Positions 50,173 to 62,653 of a stretch of DNA of 64,000 bases are shown in pieces. The notes under the pieces are model-generated. The model saw only the letters and a program-made list of their open reading frames with translations, was not told where the DNA came from and ran no database searches. A program made the translations under genes and the position numbers. This DNA comes from Antennarius striatus (lineage: Eukaryota; Chordata; Actinopteri; Lophiiformes; Antennariidae), in assembly GCF_040054535.1 (NCBI RefSeq), contig NC_090797.1, positions 2,016,501 through 2,080,500 on the forward strand, given 5' to 3'. How positions within the stretch are numbered: position 1 is the stretch's first letter; each line of letters starts with the position of its first letter.

Positions 50173-53100
50173 TCAGACGCTATTGGTCCCGTGCGGCCAG
50201 GTTCCTGTGTCGAACATGTGCGACATCAAATAGTCCTCGTACCGGCCGTCGATCAGCTTTGCGGCGTTGTTGCGGGCGAACCAGCAGTCCACGCTCTGGG
50301 CGCCGCCGAAGATCCGCCTGCTCTTCTGTACCACCGGCACCGTCCGGTCCTTCACCTTCAGCACCGACGACGGCTTCCTGTCTGCAGGAGCGGGAAGCTG
50401 GGCCACGCCCACTTCCTCATACAGGAACTGACCTGGAGAAGAGTTAGTCCAGAGTTATTTTAGGCCCATTCCGTCAAGGCCTGATATTAAGGTCGTGTAC
50501 TTAACTCCAAAACCAGGTGGCAAACATGCTAAAGCCTCATGCTAGCCAGTAAGCTAAAAGCGTTAGCTTGTGAGAGCATGTGCTTTTGGTTAGCGCACAT
50601 GCCTGAGCTCCTCAGATTGACAGGAGCTAACGCTTTTAGCTTCAAGGCTACACTTAAGATTTCAGTTCAACAGGTTTGCAGGTGAAGTTTTTACCATTGG
50701 GATCTTGGGGCACCAACCTAAATGTTTGCTTCACGTCTGTTCAAGAGTACGGTGACAGTGAAGGTCCAAAAAGGTTTCAACACTGAGGTGAGTAAAAATG
50801 ATTCAGTTTCATTTTCGGGTCAAGTTTGTCCTCAAGGAGTCAAAATTGAGACAATTTATAATCATAAAAATTAGCCGATTGTGAATTTTTGGTTTATGGT
50901 TCCGTCGTGTTTAAGGGAATGTGTCAAGACTGGACTTTGGAATTATTTAAATTTCATACCATATAGAACATTTAATGAAATAAAAAACGTTTTTCAAGCT
51001 CAGGCACCATTTTCTGAAAGCAAATTACAGGTGTTTCCAAAGATCAGAGTTTCTCTGTCTTTTTTTGTTTTTTTGGGGGGGTGTAATGTGATGGGGTGGA
51101 AAATCTAAAGCAATATGGCAGAAATTCTGGGTGTGCTAAAAGCTAACACTACAGTTAGCATGAAACTACATGAAAACATGATTTATACAAATATGATTTG
51201 AAAATTTTATTTAAAAATTGTTTCTGGTGTGACGGGGTGGAGATGTTCAGCTTAACGGAGGTTTTAAAAGGAAATTTACCAAAAATGTAAAAAAAATTTT
51301 TACAACATTTCCTGTTGTGTCACTTACAGGAAGTGTGTTGCGTTTTGGCACAAATTACATTCGACTGGTAATTTGAGATTGGTAGACACACATAAATCAT
51401 GATTATAGCTAAAAAATAGGTCATTTTAATGTAATGAACACATTTCCTGTTAAGAGGAAAGTATTTTTAACCATTAGAACAACAAATACGTGAAATGTAT
51501 TTGATATTTTTAAAAGTTTTTCATGGTTTGAATGACAAAAATATTCAGAGTAGATTGGAGAAAAAGTAACTCAAAAAGTTTAAAATTTGCAAATTGTATA
51601 TTATTTAATTGTTTTTTCCTCATGCTAAAGAGTAAACTTGAATCAACGGTTTCAGACTCTGAAAATGTCACTGATACAGTTTTGATGGGACGACTCATAA
51701 TTAATGAACTTCCTGTTTGATCCTGATAGCTGATACAGGCTAGCGACTTGCTGACTCATCACACGGTTAAGCCCTATTAGCACCTACCAAGCAGGCCGTG
51801 GGTGTTGTGCGACAGCCCCTTGCTGTGTCCGATGTAGAACCCCAGGTGGTCTCGTTGGTAGGGGGCCGGATTCTTGTAGTGATGCAGCAGAACCACAAAG
51901 CTGATGTTACCCCCCACCGTCACTGTCACGTTGGCCTTCGCCACGATGGACACGGCCAGAGCGCCACTGTCCACCGCCGCCGTGGCATGACAGGGCAGCA
52001 CCAACCTGTCCCTCCCGTCCAGGATGACCTTCTTAGGCGTCACCTCGATGTAGGCGCGTTTGGGGTGGTCCACCACGATGGTGATGGTGCTGAAGTAGGT
52101 GCGCTGCTGCTTGTGGCTACCCGGTGGAGCGGGGGCACCGATGAGCTTACCATTCACCGTCACACCTGAACACAGCAACACAAAAGTCGATCTTGATGTG
52201 AAACAGGAGGTTGAGCGTTTTGCTAAAGGCTTGGTCAGTCTTACCGGAGTGTTTGTGGTCGGAGACCAGACGCAGGATGTGTCCAGGCTCCCCGTTGATG
52301 TTGAAGCACACGGTCAGTTTACTGAGCGGGAACTCCACCACGAAGTGGGGGTCGCCATCAGCTAAGGGGAGTGGACGGACAAACCATGAAGGTGAACAGA
52401 ACCAGGAAATTGCACGATGACCCAGTTTACCAAACCAATCGTGTAGTCCGGTGGAAACAAGGAAACTAACCATGACGGGGCTGTACATCTCTGCCATACC
52501 GCTACTCTGTGTTGTTTTTGCAAAAATATTGAAAACATGGTAATCCAAAAGAACTTGAACAAGACCAAGTGGGGTCTTTCCTGACCCATCCCCCCACAAC
52601 GAAGGCAACTAACAAACACGGTCCTTTCCACAAGAACAAGAAATATTTAGATGTCATACAACACTTGTAGTTTGTTTAGCGTTTGGGTGGGTGGTGTCTA
52701 GCTGGCTGGCTAACATCCAGCTATCCTCTTGCTTGTACAACACAAACCAGTTGGGAAACCTCAACCCCGTAAAGCCCCTACCCAACCTTAAAGAAAGTTA
52801 ATGCCTGATTTGTTGCCCTCTTTGATTTCTGTAATTCTTAGATGGCTCATATCTTCAGCTCTTTACTCTCTTCAGCCTTGTGAGAACCGGCTTAGATGAA
52901 GAGAAGAGTGACGAGATCATAGGGCAACCGGTAATGACAGGGTCATTAGCCCTCGCTAACTGCCTCTGATGGGGTCCCTCTCTTTACTGTAACACAAGCG
53001 CAAACATCCACTTCTCGTCTGCTAACGCCGTCCCATCCACCCGCCGTCTAGCCCGTAAGCCAAACACGCACTTGCATGTTTAAAGTGCCACGTAGCGCCG

Positions 53101-56100
53101 CTGTTGGTATTTCAATTAGATGCTGTGCACTCCGTCTGACAAACGCCCAAATTATAGGACGCCCACACGGAGAGAGAGAGAGAGAGAGAGTCTACTGTAC
53201 GCTTCCTGTCTTCCTCTCTTTCAAGTCGCTTCATCTTTGGCCAATGAGGCTTCGTAACAGATCTTTTTTTTTTGGGAAGGGGGGGGTACGACGGTTTACG
53301 AGACAATGAGGATCACCTGATGTTTTGGAGATGGTGACGGACTTCTTGGCCGGTCTCCTCTCAACTTTACCTAGAATGGAAAGAATATTTATTTGCTGCA
53401 GGGAGTCAGAGGCCGACCATTGTTTAATACTTCCTCTCAAAATATTCCACATGAGGAATATTATTAATCGTTGCTGGGTCCTTTGTTAGTGTTGAGAAGA
53501 GAAAAGACGTTGTCTGGATGTTTTGTCTGTTTTTAAGAAGTTGTATGAATATTATTTGTCAGCTTTTTGCTAAAACTAAATATGAACAGTTTGAACAGTT
53601 TAATCCACTGTTCAGTTTTCCTGACAACTGTAGTCTCTAAACGATTCAAACCTGATTCAAAAACAGACTCCAACTTCTGGTTCTTGAGGAATCTTAAGTC
53701 CTCTGGTTTGAACCATTTTTAGACTGCAGTAGTCAGGAAAAGAATTCTACGTTTAGTGTAGGGACAAAACATGAAATCTGGACCGACTTTCCAGAACTAG
53801 AACCAGTATTTGATGCTGAAAGGAGTTGTGAAGACACAACCTCACCAATCACGTTGCTCGGAGATGACGTCTGATCGCCGTCTGACAGTCCATCGTCTGC
53901 CTCAGCCGGAAGGTTGTTGCCCGTTGAGACCGCCTCATCGGCTGCCGGGCTGCTGGTGGTTGCGGACGCCACGCTGCCATCGTCCAGGACTTCAGGCGTC
54001 TCCACCACCAGGTCGGTGAGGGGAGTGAGGAAGTTGTAAGTCAGAGACAGGTTGGTGGTCTGCTGGGTGTGGTCTTCCCTTTCCTTGCTGGTTTGACTGC
54101 GCAGCCGCGACCTTAACCCCTCCTTGACGCTCAAAAAGCCCCAGACACGTTCCACGAAATCTTCGGCGATTGAACCCAACGCGGAACCCAATCCTTGAGC
54201 GATTCCTATCTCTAGAGCCTTGGTTCCAGCTGTGATGGCCGCGACGGCTGCTTTCACGTGTTTTTCAGTCTCTATCTGCCGTTGTCGCAGCGGAACGTCA
54301 GTCTCCAAGATGATGCTCTTGTCGTTGTTGCTGGCCGTAACTTGGACGTGGAGCGATTCGGCGCTTTCGTTGGTCAGCTTCCCGGCGATGACGATCTCAG
54401 AGCCGTTGAAGTAGTTGGTGAACAGATGCTGAGTGACGTATTCCACCGAGTTGCTGGTGTAGTTGATCCGTATGTCAGAGAGGAGAGGAGTTCCGATCTC
54501 ATCGTAGAACCTTGACAGGAATGAGGACACATCAAGGAATGACCGAGAGGCTGCGTACTCGAGAGGCTTTTCCTATTTTACAACTTTAAAGAAATAAGAA
54601 AAAAAGTTTCTGAGATAAAAGTTCAAAGTTTTTTTTTTCTGGTACCACTTTTTTGGGAATTTGTCCAGTAATTTCTTAATTCTGGAAAATTGATCAGGCA
54701 AATGTTTGAAGATTCTCATTCACTACTTTGCAGAATACTTGACTTGAGTGTTGCTTGACAACTTCAAATTGATCAATGGTGTTTTGGCTCATGGTTCATG
54801 CTAATTTTGCTAATTGACAGTTTCCAACATGACTCTTGTGTTTTGTATCGGCTGTATAATAAGATTAGACCCTAAACTTCTATCAAAACAAGCTTCCTGG
54901 ACTTTATTTTTTGTCTGGTCGGACAGCAACACCAACCAACATCGTCTCAATCATCTGTTACCAAGTTCCAAAAAACGTTGTTGCTCACAAACCTGACATC
55001 TGCCCGTTCTTCTTAGTTCCCCACAAACCTGCGACACACCCGGCGCCTTTGCTCGAGGGCATCGCTTGTTTTCAAGGCAGGAAAACAAGGATGTTATTGC
55101 GGATTTCATCAGATGTCTTGTTGGTTCAAACGAGGCGCCTTCCGGCTGTACGCTTGCTTGTCTAACCTCTCGAAGCTGCTGCCACCCCACTTCAAAGTTT
55201 GTGCACACATTCATAAAGCAACGCATGCAAGGCAAAGACGTTTGTGTGCACAGGTTCGCCATCCCGGCCTGGTTGTCACGCTGCGGTAAACCTCGTCACC
55301 CCTGAACCGCCGTGTTTGCTCAAACAGGACGAAGGCTATTATCTGAGGAGTCTATCTGTTAACCCCGCGTACATACCCCGATGCAGGTTTCACAACGCAC
55401 ACGCACATTCCTGCCCGACTGAACAAACACCTTGTGTGTCCAAGTCGGGGATGGAGCGAGGCGAGGGTTGTGGGTTAAGGATAGAAAAAGCCGGTAGAGA
55501 AAGAGGATGGCTGTCACATGTCGGAGCTGATTAAAGAGCTCTGTTGTCAGCACCGTCACATTTGCAGTCGTTCCCTCCGAGCTTGATGAGAGATGGAGCG
55601 ACATGTTGGGGGAGGGTGGAGGAGGAGGGATTAAGGAGAGCTAATTGCTTCGTAAGAGGTGGATTACATGCGGGGGTAAATTTGGCTGGAAATTTTTGGT
55701 TGTACGATGGAAAAGATGTCCGTCGAATGGTATAGAAAGACTACAGTAGGCCCTCGTTACTTGCGGTTAATACATTCCAGGAACCACACGCGAATTACAA
55801 ATTCCGCAATATAACGACAAACTGTCTTATTACTTAGGGTAATTTAAACGTTTATGACCCCTCCCCATACTGATATTAAACCACCTATCTTTATTACCTT
55901 TTCCAAAACTGTGTTAGACTGTTTAAATCACTTTTGTGTCTCACGGAAGTCCGAGACTCACAGGACATAGTGCACTTCCGGATGCCGTCAGCCAATAGAA
56001 TGCGTGTACAGTATCACGTGACTGCCAACCAAAAATCTGCAATGAGGTGAAGTCGCGAGTGTTGATGCGCGAGGGCGCACTATATTTCCACCGGAACAAC

Positions 56101-59100
56101 TTTTAAGTCTCCGTCAAGGAGATCATGTGTTCTTGTTTCATTCATTGTAGACTACTTTTTCTGATTTCAGGCCAGGTTTAACTAATCTAATCTCAATTTT
56201 AGGGGATTGTCAAACCAGCTGTAAACTGGATGTTGGTTTGGCTTCCTTTAAAAACTGAATTATGAAGTTAATCCACCATATAGTTGTTCTGACGATGGAC
56301 TGATAGAGATACGGAGATACCCTCACCCTTTGAGCATGGCGCTGGCGTCGGCCTCCTCGTTGATCCGCCTCATCATACCGCAGTTCTCCAGAGCCATGCG
56401 GTCCAGTAGCCGGTAATCCACATCGTTTCCGATTCCGATGGTGAAGATGCAGAACTTTTCCCGCACCGCTGAACGAGTGTTTCCCAGGATGGACGTGGGC
56501 TGGATCTCTCCCACCGTTGGGCGTCCGTCGGTCAGGAAAATGATGAGGGAGACGCTGTTGGGAATGGCGTCTGGGCCAGACAGGTGATTGCGAAGTAGCG
56601 TGGAGCCGGTTTGGATGGCGTCATCAATATTTGTCCCTAAAAGTGAAGAAATGAAATAGTCTTGGAGACCATCTTTGCTAATGATAACCCCAAGGACTGA
56701 ATGATGTTTATTTCTGATTCTACATAACGCCTCACCTCCACTCGTTGGCAGCATGTAAATGAACTTCTTGGCGTCTCGGACGCTCAGCGGCGTAACCGGC
56801 ACGAGACGATTGGGCTGCCAGACTTTGATCCTGTTGGAAAAGCTGACGAAGTTGAAGCGATCGCTGGGTCGCAAGTCTCTCAGGATGGTGAACAGAGCGT
56901 CTTTGGTCTGAGGGAAGGAAGAAAGTCGTTCTTACAACAAACTGATGGCGAGGATCTCTCCGTTTCATATCTGATGTAAATAATATCGTTGTTGACTGTT
57001 TACGGCGGGGCGACAATGAAACCCTCTATTGTGGAGCCACATCAAAACACACTTGTTCTGTCCCACTGGGGGCTGGCAATGGGTGGGGGTGGGGGTAGAT
57101 CAAGGGGTCGAGGGTGCCGTTGAGGAGAAAGTTCCATTACCCCATCGACACTGACCTTCCTTGTGCTTTATGTTTCCACTTCTGGTTCTCACTGAAAATC
57201 TGTTTTTCGCTTTCTGTCCTCTGGTTCTGAGCTTTTCACACATGGCAGCTGCAGAGGTCGTCTCCCTGTCCCGCCTCGGGGGGGGGGATTATCGGGCTTT
57301 TGCAGATGGAGGAAAAGGTCTGATACTGATATTCCAGTGTGGGAGTGAGGAAGTGCGGCATGGATTTATCTGATCCAATGCAGTCATTGAGATCCAGCTT
57401 AAAATCAGGTTGGGAAGTCAATCTTGTGGTATTGTAAGGCGAGAGTGAGAGTCTGGTGCTTCAATTAACTGCTGTTAGGTGAAAATACAATATCTTATAG
57501 GCCCTCGGTCCAAAAAGTGTCCCTTACATCGGCCCAGGTGTCCCCTATAGATGGGAAGGGTAGGAAACGGCTAACTGGGAACAGACCGGCAGGAAATTCA
57601 AAAGTTGTGCGATAAGGTTTTAAAATATTTCCATTATTCTGATTGGTTTGATTCCATTTCAGTCCATTTTAAGCATTAATGAAAAATAAATTAATTATTT
57701 CTAAAACTATACCTGTTCAAAGACACTTTTCTATAAGAATATATGTTATCTTGATCTATGTCATCGTGCAAAATAAATAGAAACTGGTTCAGGATTTTGC
57801 GTAATTGGAGCAAATGTTGAAAATACCTCAACTTGCTGGGATTAAAATATCATGAATTTATCCCTTCTTCTAGATTCACCCCAAAATGTCTTTCTTGGGG
57901 TCTTTTGTGGCTCGACGGCTTGTCTTTCTTCAAGTTTCATGGGAATCTGTTTGGTAGATTTTTGGTAATCCCGAAAACAAACAAATCTCAAGCAGCCAAT
58001 GGAGTTGTCTGACGACATAGACTTCTTGGTTTCTGCATTTGGCGTCATCAGCTGGATTTGAAGGTAATGAAACATTTATTCCCACATAGACGCCTGCAGA
58101 TGGTGTAGCTTTACCTGTCTGATCTTGGTCCCCAGCATGGAGGCGCTGGTGTCGATAACAAACACCACATTCTTGGGGACGACAGGCAAATCTTTGGGGG
58201 CGAAGTAGTGGACAAAATGTCCATTTAAGACCTACGAAAGGAAAAAGAATTCAAGTGAGGAGTTGGTGCTGGAGCGGGGAGGGCGGCGTCAACGGGATGT
58301 TCTCATCTTCACCTGAATGTCTCCGATCCCCATCTCTCGCTCCACGTCATAGCGGATCACAAAGTCTCCCAGGAGGCCGCTGGTGGAGATCCTGGCCTGC
58401 TGGACGATGTTGGGGCTGAAGGTGATTTTGCAGACGTTCTTCTCTTTGTTGATCACCGTGTTGGCGGGAGGCTCCTGCTTGGCTGGAGCACACAAACAGG
58501 AAGTGTGTTTTATTTGGCTGAAGAACAAAACCCTGACCCCAAACTTTCCTACATTCTGATGTAAAAATTCTATGCTTTGACTATTTGACTTTCCTACGCT
58601 CTGTGAATGTTGCACGAAATAAACGCCCACTATGTTATATCTTGTACAGATGTAAAGCAGATAACAAAGGTGGATCTGTACACCTGGTGTCCGTGGTGCG
58701 TTCGGGCCGATTGCCGTGTTGGACGTCCCAACGCTCCGGCCGTGGCGAAGCGGCAGCACCTGCAGGTCGGTGATGGCCGTGTGGTCGATGATGGTGACGT
58801 CCAGACTCAGGCGGCTGACCAGCTGCATCGGACGCAGGCTGGTCACGTGTTCGTAACGCCCCAGCCGCCGCTGCAGGAGCTCCTCGTAGGTGAGCAGGAA
58901 GTACGCCCGGTTCCGACCAGGGATTCTGGCCACGATCCGGAACACCTCCAGGTCGGGTTGAGGACTGAAGGGACAGGAGAGGTGGGGGGAGGTCACTGTA
59001 ACGCTGCCTGATCAATAGATGGGACCTGGACTGGTGACACGACTGTGGGCTATCTCTGCAAGAATCTCTATTTCGTTCCTCATAAACTTGAACGGTGTGA

Positions 59101-59447
59101 CTACATCAGTAATCCTCCTCCTGATGGACCGGCACCGCCTCCTGATGATGTCATCCTGAGGGATGGAGGCGTCGCCTCAATCTGATCACATCTTCCGATC
59201 CTTCCCTCCTTGCGTGACAATAGAGCCTCTGAAATCTCCCCTTGGTGAAATGTCACTTTGCTCACGACAGATGCCAGCGTGATGTCACTCCTTCCACAAG
59301 ACTACCCTCGTCTCCGTGGCGACGATCCGACTCCCAACGCGGCGTCAACTCCCGGTTTAAAGTTTCAGCGAGGATGTTTCCGATCTCTGTTTGCTAAATA
59401 GCTACATTAGAGGGAACGGGCGCTAGCGTGTAATTAGGAGGAGACGT

Positions 59448-59483
<36 letters not shown>

Positions 59484-60907
59484 CCCTTACCTTCCTTCAC
59501 CTGACTCTTTGTTCTTGGTTTTGCCGTTCTCCTGCTTCACCCTCTTTCCCTTTGGCCTGACCTCGCTCTGGTAGACACGCCCTCCGACGATCCTGGTTGA
59601 CGGGGGTCAAAGGTCGAGGATTATCGACTTTTGTCACGTTTCAAACCGGGTTGACACAGAACAAAACACACAAGTTTACGGGCAGAATCCTGCCGTTGGC
59701 GCTCCTGTGTGAATGGAACGGGTCAGTGTTTGTTTTTACAGCAAGTTTTCATCCTCTCTACTCACAACTGTCGCCATAGAAACGAGGACCATCATTAAAC
59801 AGCTTGTAAATCCAAACTCTGACCCGTTTTATTGGGACAAATTGGAGCGGGTGTGGATTGATGGGGGTCAGAGGTCAACCGGGTTTATAGGAGCTGGAAT
59901 TCTACCTGATGCTCACCAGATTCAGAATATTTTAATATGACTTGAAAGATGTGAACGTCACGTGACTTGCCCCGCCCCTTACATGGTGAAGTTGGAGACG
60001 TAGGCGTCAGCGGGGATCTGAAACCGGAAGACGCCGTCGGCGGCGGCGGACCGCCGGTTGAGCATGGCGCAGTAGACCGCCGTGAAGGCGTAGCGGGAGA
60101 TGATGGTGGTCTTGATGGACAGCTCCTGGATGTGGGGCTTCGTCTCCTGCAACACACACGTAAACGCATCATTAGCGCTGGACCGGCGCCGAGACGGGCA
60201 CCTGCTTTTACGCACCGCTGTGGGAGCGCGTTACGCACCCGCGCCGTGCGCGTTCCGGTTCTTCAGTGAGAGCGTAAACTGCACCGAGGTCCCGAAAAGC
60301 GCAGCAGATGATTCCCACGAGTTTGTGCATTACAGATTATCCGCACATCTGCGCGCTTTGGCGGGACCAGAGCGCGTCACGCCCTGAGCGCGCAAGTTTA
60401 GGATGACGGAATGGGATTATAAATGAAGTCGGTCATGCAATGTAGGAAACTTACATGAGATCAGATGTTAACGTCATGTCAAGCAGGTGAAGTCATTGTA
60501 AACACATTAAATCTGACGGATTAGAGAATATTTTATCCGATACGCGAAATTATCCACTTAAATGAAGCCAAATTTGATTTGACAGATAATTAAGGATTTA
60601 TTTCGGGCGTCTTTCCGTTAGATTATGAATCAATTTTAATATTGTGTCGTAAATTTGGCTTTACCTTGGCTAGAATATTTTTCACCTGCCGTGGGACCCT
60701 CCGTGGCGCCTGTGTGGACAAAAACACGAGTCAGAAAAGCCGATGAGGAAATCCAGACGCACCAGAATCTCACTTGGATTTGTGTCTTCTTACAATGCCC
60801 AAATCCAAGTCTAACAAATCCGAATCGATGTCCTCTCCAAACTGGGATTCCTCCACTTGTCCCAGTCCGTGGAGGCTGAAACTCGCCAGTAAAACCAGCA
60901 GCAGCAT
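50173..60907 (-). CDS. itih5: inter-alpha-trypsin inhibitor heavy chain 5
   Basis: A secreted heavy chain thought to bind and stabilise hyaluronan in extracellular matrix. Exons in transcript order: 60794-60907, 60665-60709, 59983-60146, 59491-59592, 58684-58964, 58313-58482, 58115-58231, 56736-56907, 56327-56636, 53846-54510, 53317-53370, 52245-52361, 51788-52165, 50173-50432. Phase is kept throughout; 982 aa against about 942 in human. Signal peptide [20 protein letters not shown] domain ([39 protein letters not shown]); vWA from about 293 with MIDAS DTSAS at 319-323 and [11 protein letters not shown]; the family cleavage and glycan-attachment motif [11 protein letters not shown] at about 733; C-terminal domain ending [21 protein letters not shown]-glycosylation sequons include NFT, NGS, NES, NLS and NVT. 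Extra length is mainly in the 665-nt exon, as a hydrophobic, Ala/Gly-rich insert before ERVWGFL. Confidence 0.97.
50433..51787 (-). other. itih5: last itih5 intron (1.36 kb), nothing recognised
   Basis: It lies between the exons at 51788-52165 and 50173-50432. AT-rich, without exon, RNA or mobile element. Confidence 0.65.
54511..56326 (-). other. itih5: itih5 intron 9 (1.8 kb) with dispersed repeat
   Basis: It lies between the exons at 56327-56636 and 53846-54510. Besides the dispersed repeat at about 55742-56062 no feature was recognised; the open frames near 55.0-55.6 kb have no family resemblance. Confidence 0.65.
55742..56062 (-). mobile_element. dispersed repeat copy B, inverted relative to copy A
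   Basis: Its reverse complement aligns along its length with 18845-19152 with scattered substitutions and small indels. The left end reads CTACAGTAGGCCCTCGTTAC. It lies in itih5 intron 9. Confidence 0.75.
56637..56735 (-). other. itih5: 99-bp stop-free, frame-preserving itih5 intron
   Basis: Donor gtgagg and acceptor cttttag give the conserved TSGGTNIDDA junction in the vWA domain. Left unspliced, the 99 nt (33 codons) contain no stop and keep frame, so retention would insert 33 residues. Confidence 0.8.
57068..57095 (+). repeat. putative G-quadruplex
   Basis: Four G runs (5, 3, 5, 5) lie within 28 bases in the itih5 intron 56908-58114, on the strand opposite to the transcript. Confidence 0.5.
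59451..59481. repeat. (AC)n microsatellite next to an itih5 donor
   Basis: On the itih5 sense strand the GT tract starts 9 nt after the donor of the exon at 59491-59592 (gtaagggaa, then GT repeats). Confidence 0.9.
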
Positions 60908-62196
60908 CTCGGAATTCTGCGTGGAAAACTTAGGAGGATGAAGGAGACATGGTTTCCTGCGCGCTGCGTCTGGATGAGACTGACGGGGAGGACGGAGGAG
61001 TGGCGGGGTGTCCTCAAGAAAAATACCCCCACCCACCGGAGGGGAGAGGTCCCCAGTCGCAAGTGGCTGCTGATGCCTTCAGGGAGTGTCGGATATTTTC
61101 AGTAATTATGAGAGAAATCCCGCGTTTTGGATGTGAATCGTATTTTTACGGTTCTGTCTTCACACAGGAGTCTAAAGAACTTCTTCCACCGCTTTGCAAA
61201 GAGTAAGATTCAGGATTTAGAAAGTCACTGCCTGCATTTTCTCTTACAAATGTCCCAAAATATTCCAGGAAAGTTTTGGAATAATGAAAGTTCTGTTCAG
61301 AGTGGTGAAACAACTCCATCATTTCTACTTGGATGTTCTCTCCCAACAAGTCTGACTTGTTTGTTAAAGTGTTCGCCTCTTGATGACCATGTGCCCTGAC
61401 CCGGTCCAATCCAAGCTGATGGTGACCTTCCACCCAAAGCCAGCTGGGATCTGGATGGATGGATGGATGGATGGATGGAGACAGGAAGTTCAGCGTGAAC
61501 ATGTTCAGATGTCAGAGGCAGAGCATCAACCAACCAACCAACACCAATGAAAACACAGTGTTTGGTGGGTAACTAAACACGTAGAAATTATTAAAAGCCG
61601 TAAATACAAAACTTTAAAGGTATTTAAATGGATAAATGTTTGCAAAAATTATGCGCAAATAAATTAGAAATTGATTAATGGAGTTAAACTGAAGTAGATC
61701 TGATGTGGGATCAGAATGATTAAAACAGTTCGGTTCTGATTATAATTCCCAGTCATCGTTCATGTTTCATGTTTCAGACATAAAACCACCTCAGTGGAGG
61801 AGATAAAGGAGCCCGGAGCAAGCAGTTACCCTTTAATGCCCTCTGGTGGAGGGTGATGCACAGTGCAACGTCACACCGTCCAGTCACGGAAGCTTTCATT
61901 TACACTCCACATGTCTGAGGGTATCGGTCGTGCTTCTGGTCCAGAGTCCTGACAGCATCCTGTTGACCCCGTCCACACCGCAGGTCAGGTTTCAAAGTTT
62001 CTTTCTGGGTTACATGAAACAACAAATATTGACAAGGGGGTTGGGAATCGATTGGCGAAGTGGAACTTCAACCTCCAGTTGTGTTTCTCCCTTGCAGGAG
62101 AGTCACCTGTCTCCCACCACTGTGGTTTTTTTCTTTTCGTATATATGTGTGTGTGTGTGTGAGTGTGTACGACTTTGAGCCCACAGTTCTGGAACC
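60908..62196. promoter_or_regulatory. divergent itih5/itih2 intergenic and promoter region
   Basis: 1.29 kb separates the two start codons in head-to-head orientation, so both promoters should lie here. A GTATATATG sequence just before a GT run at about 62137-62160 is a possible TATA element about 55 bp upstream of the itih2 ATG. A (GGAT)n run sits at about 61451-61478. No exon was recognised. Confidence 0.45.
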
Positions 62197-62619
62197 ATGA
62201 AGTGTGGACCGCTGCTTCTTCTGGGGCTCCTGCTCCTCCAGCAAGGCCGTTGCTTCGAGTTCGTGATCGATGGTGAATGGGCTGACGAGAGGGTGAGTCG
62301 GAGGGAGAAAAGTGTGTGTTTGGATGGACGGGATTGAGTTTGAGGGATTCTAGGAGGAGGAGGAAGTCGGTTGTGATCTTTGGGGCCAAATAGAATTTGT
62401 GTTCAGGAATGGATTCCACGAGATTTTTAACATTTTCGTGAGAAGTGAACATTTTCAATTTGAGATCGTTGAGGACGGGTCTTTGCGCGTGATGAATAAT
62501 CTCGGGATTGTTATCTCGTGAAACTCAAAAGAATGTGTTTGAAGTGTTACAAGTTGTTCGTTAGGGCACCAAGAAGGAGCTGCCAGGCACTCTGCCTCCC
62601 ACTGCATATCTAAAAGCCC

Positions 62620-62653
<34 letters not shown>

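Noticed and set aside
54951-55604. Several 80-100 aa reading frames in itih5 intron 9
   Set aside because: No similarity to any family, no splice-consistent links, and conflicting frames on both strands.
56323-56874. Single continuous 183-aa itih5 exon
   Set aside because: It contains good splice signals, and splicing restores the conserved vWA junction; treated as two exons with a stop-free intron.
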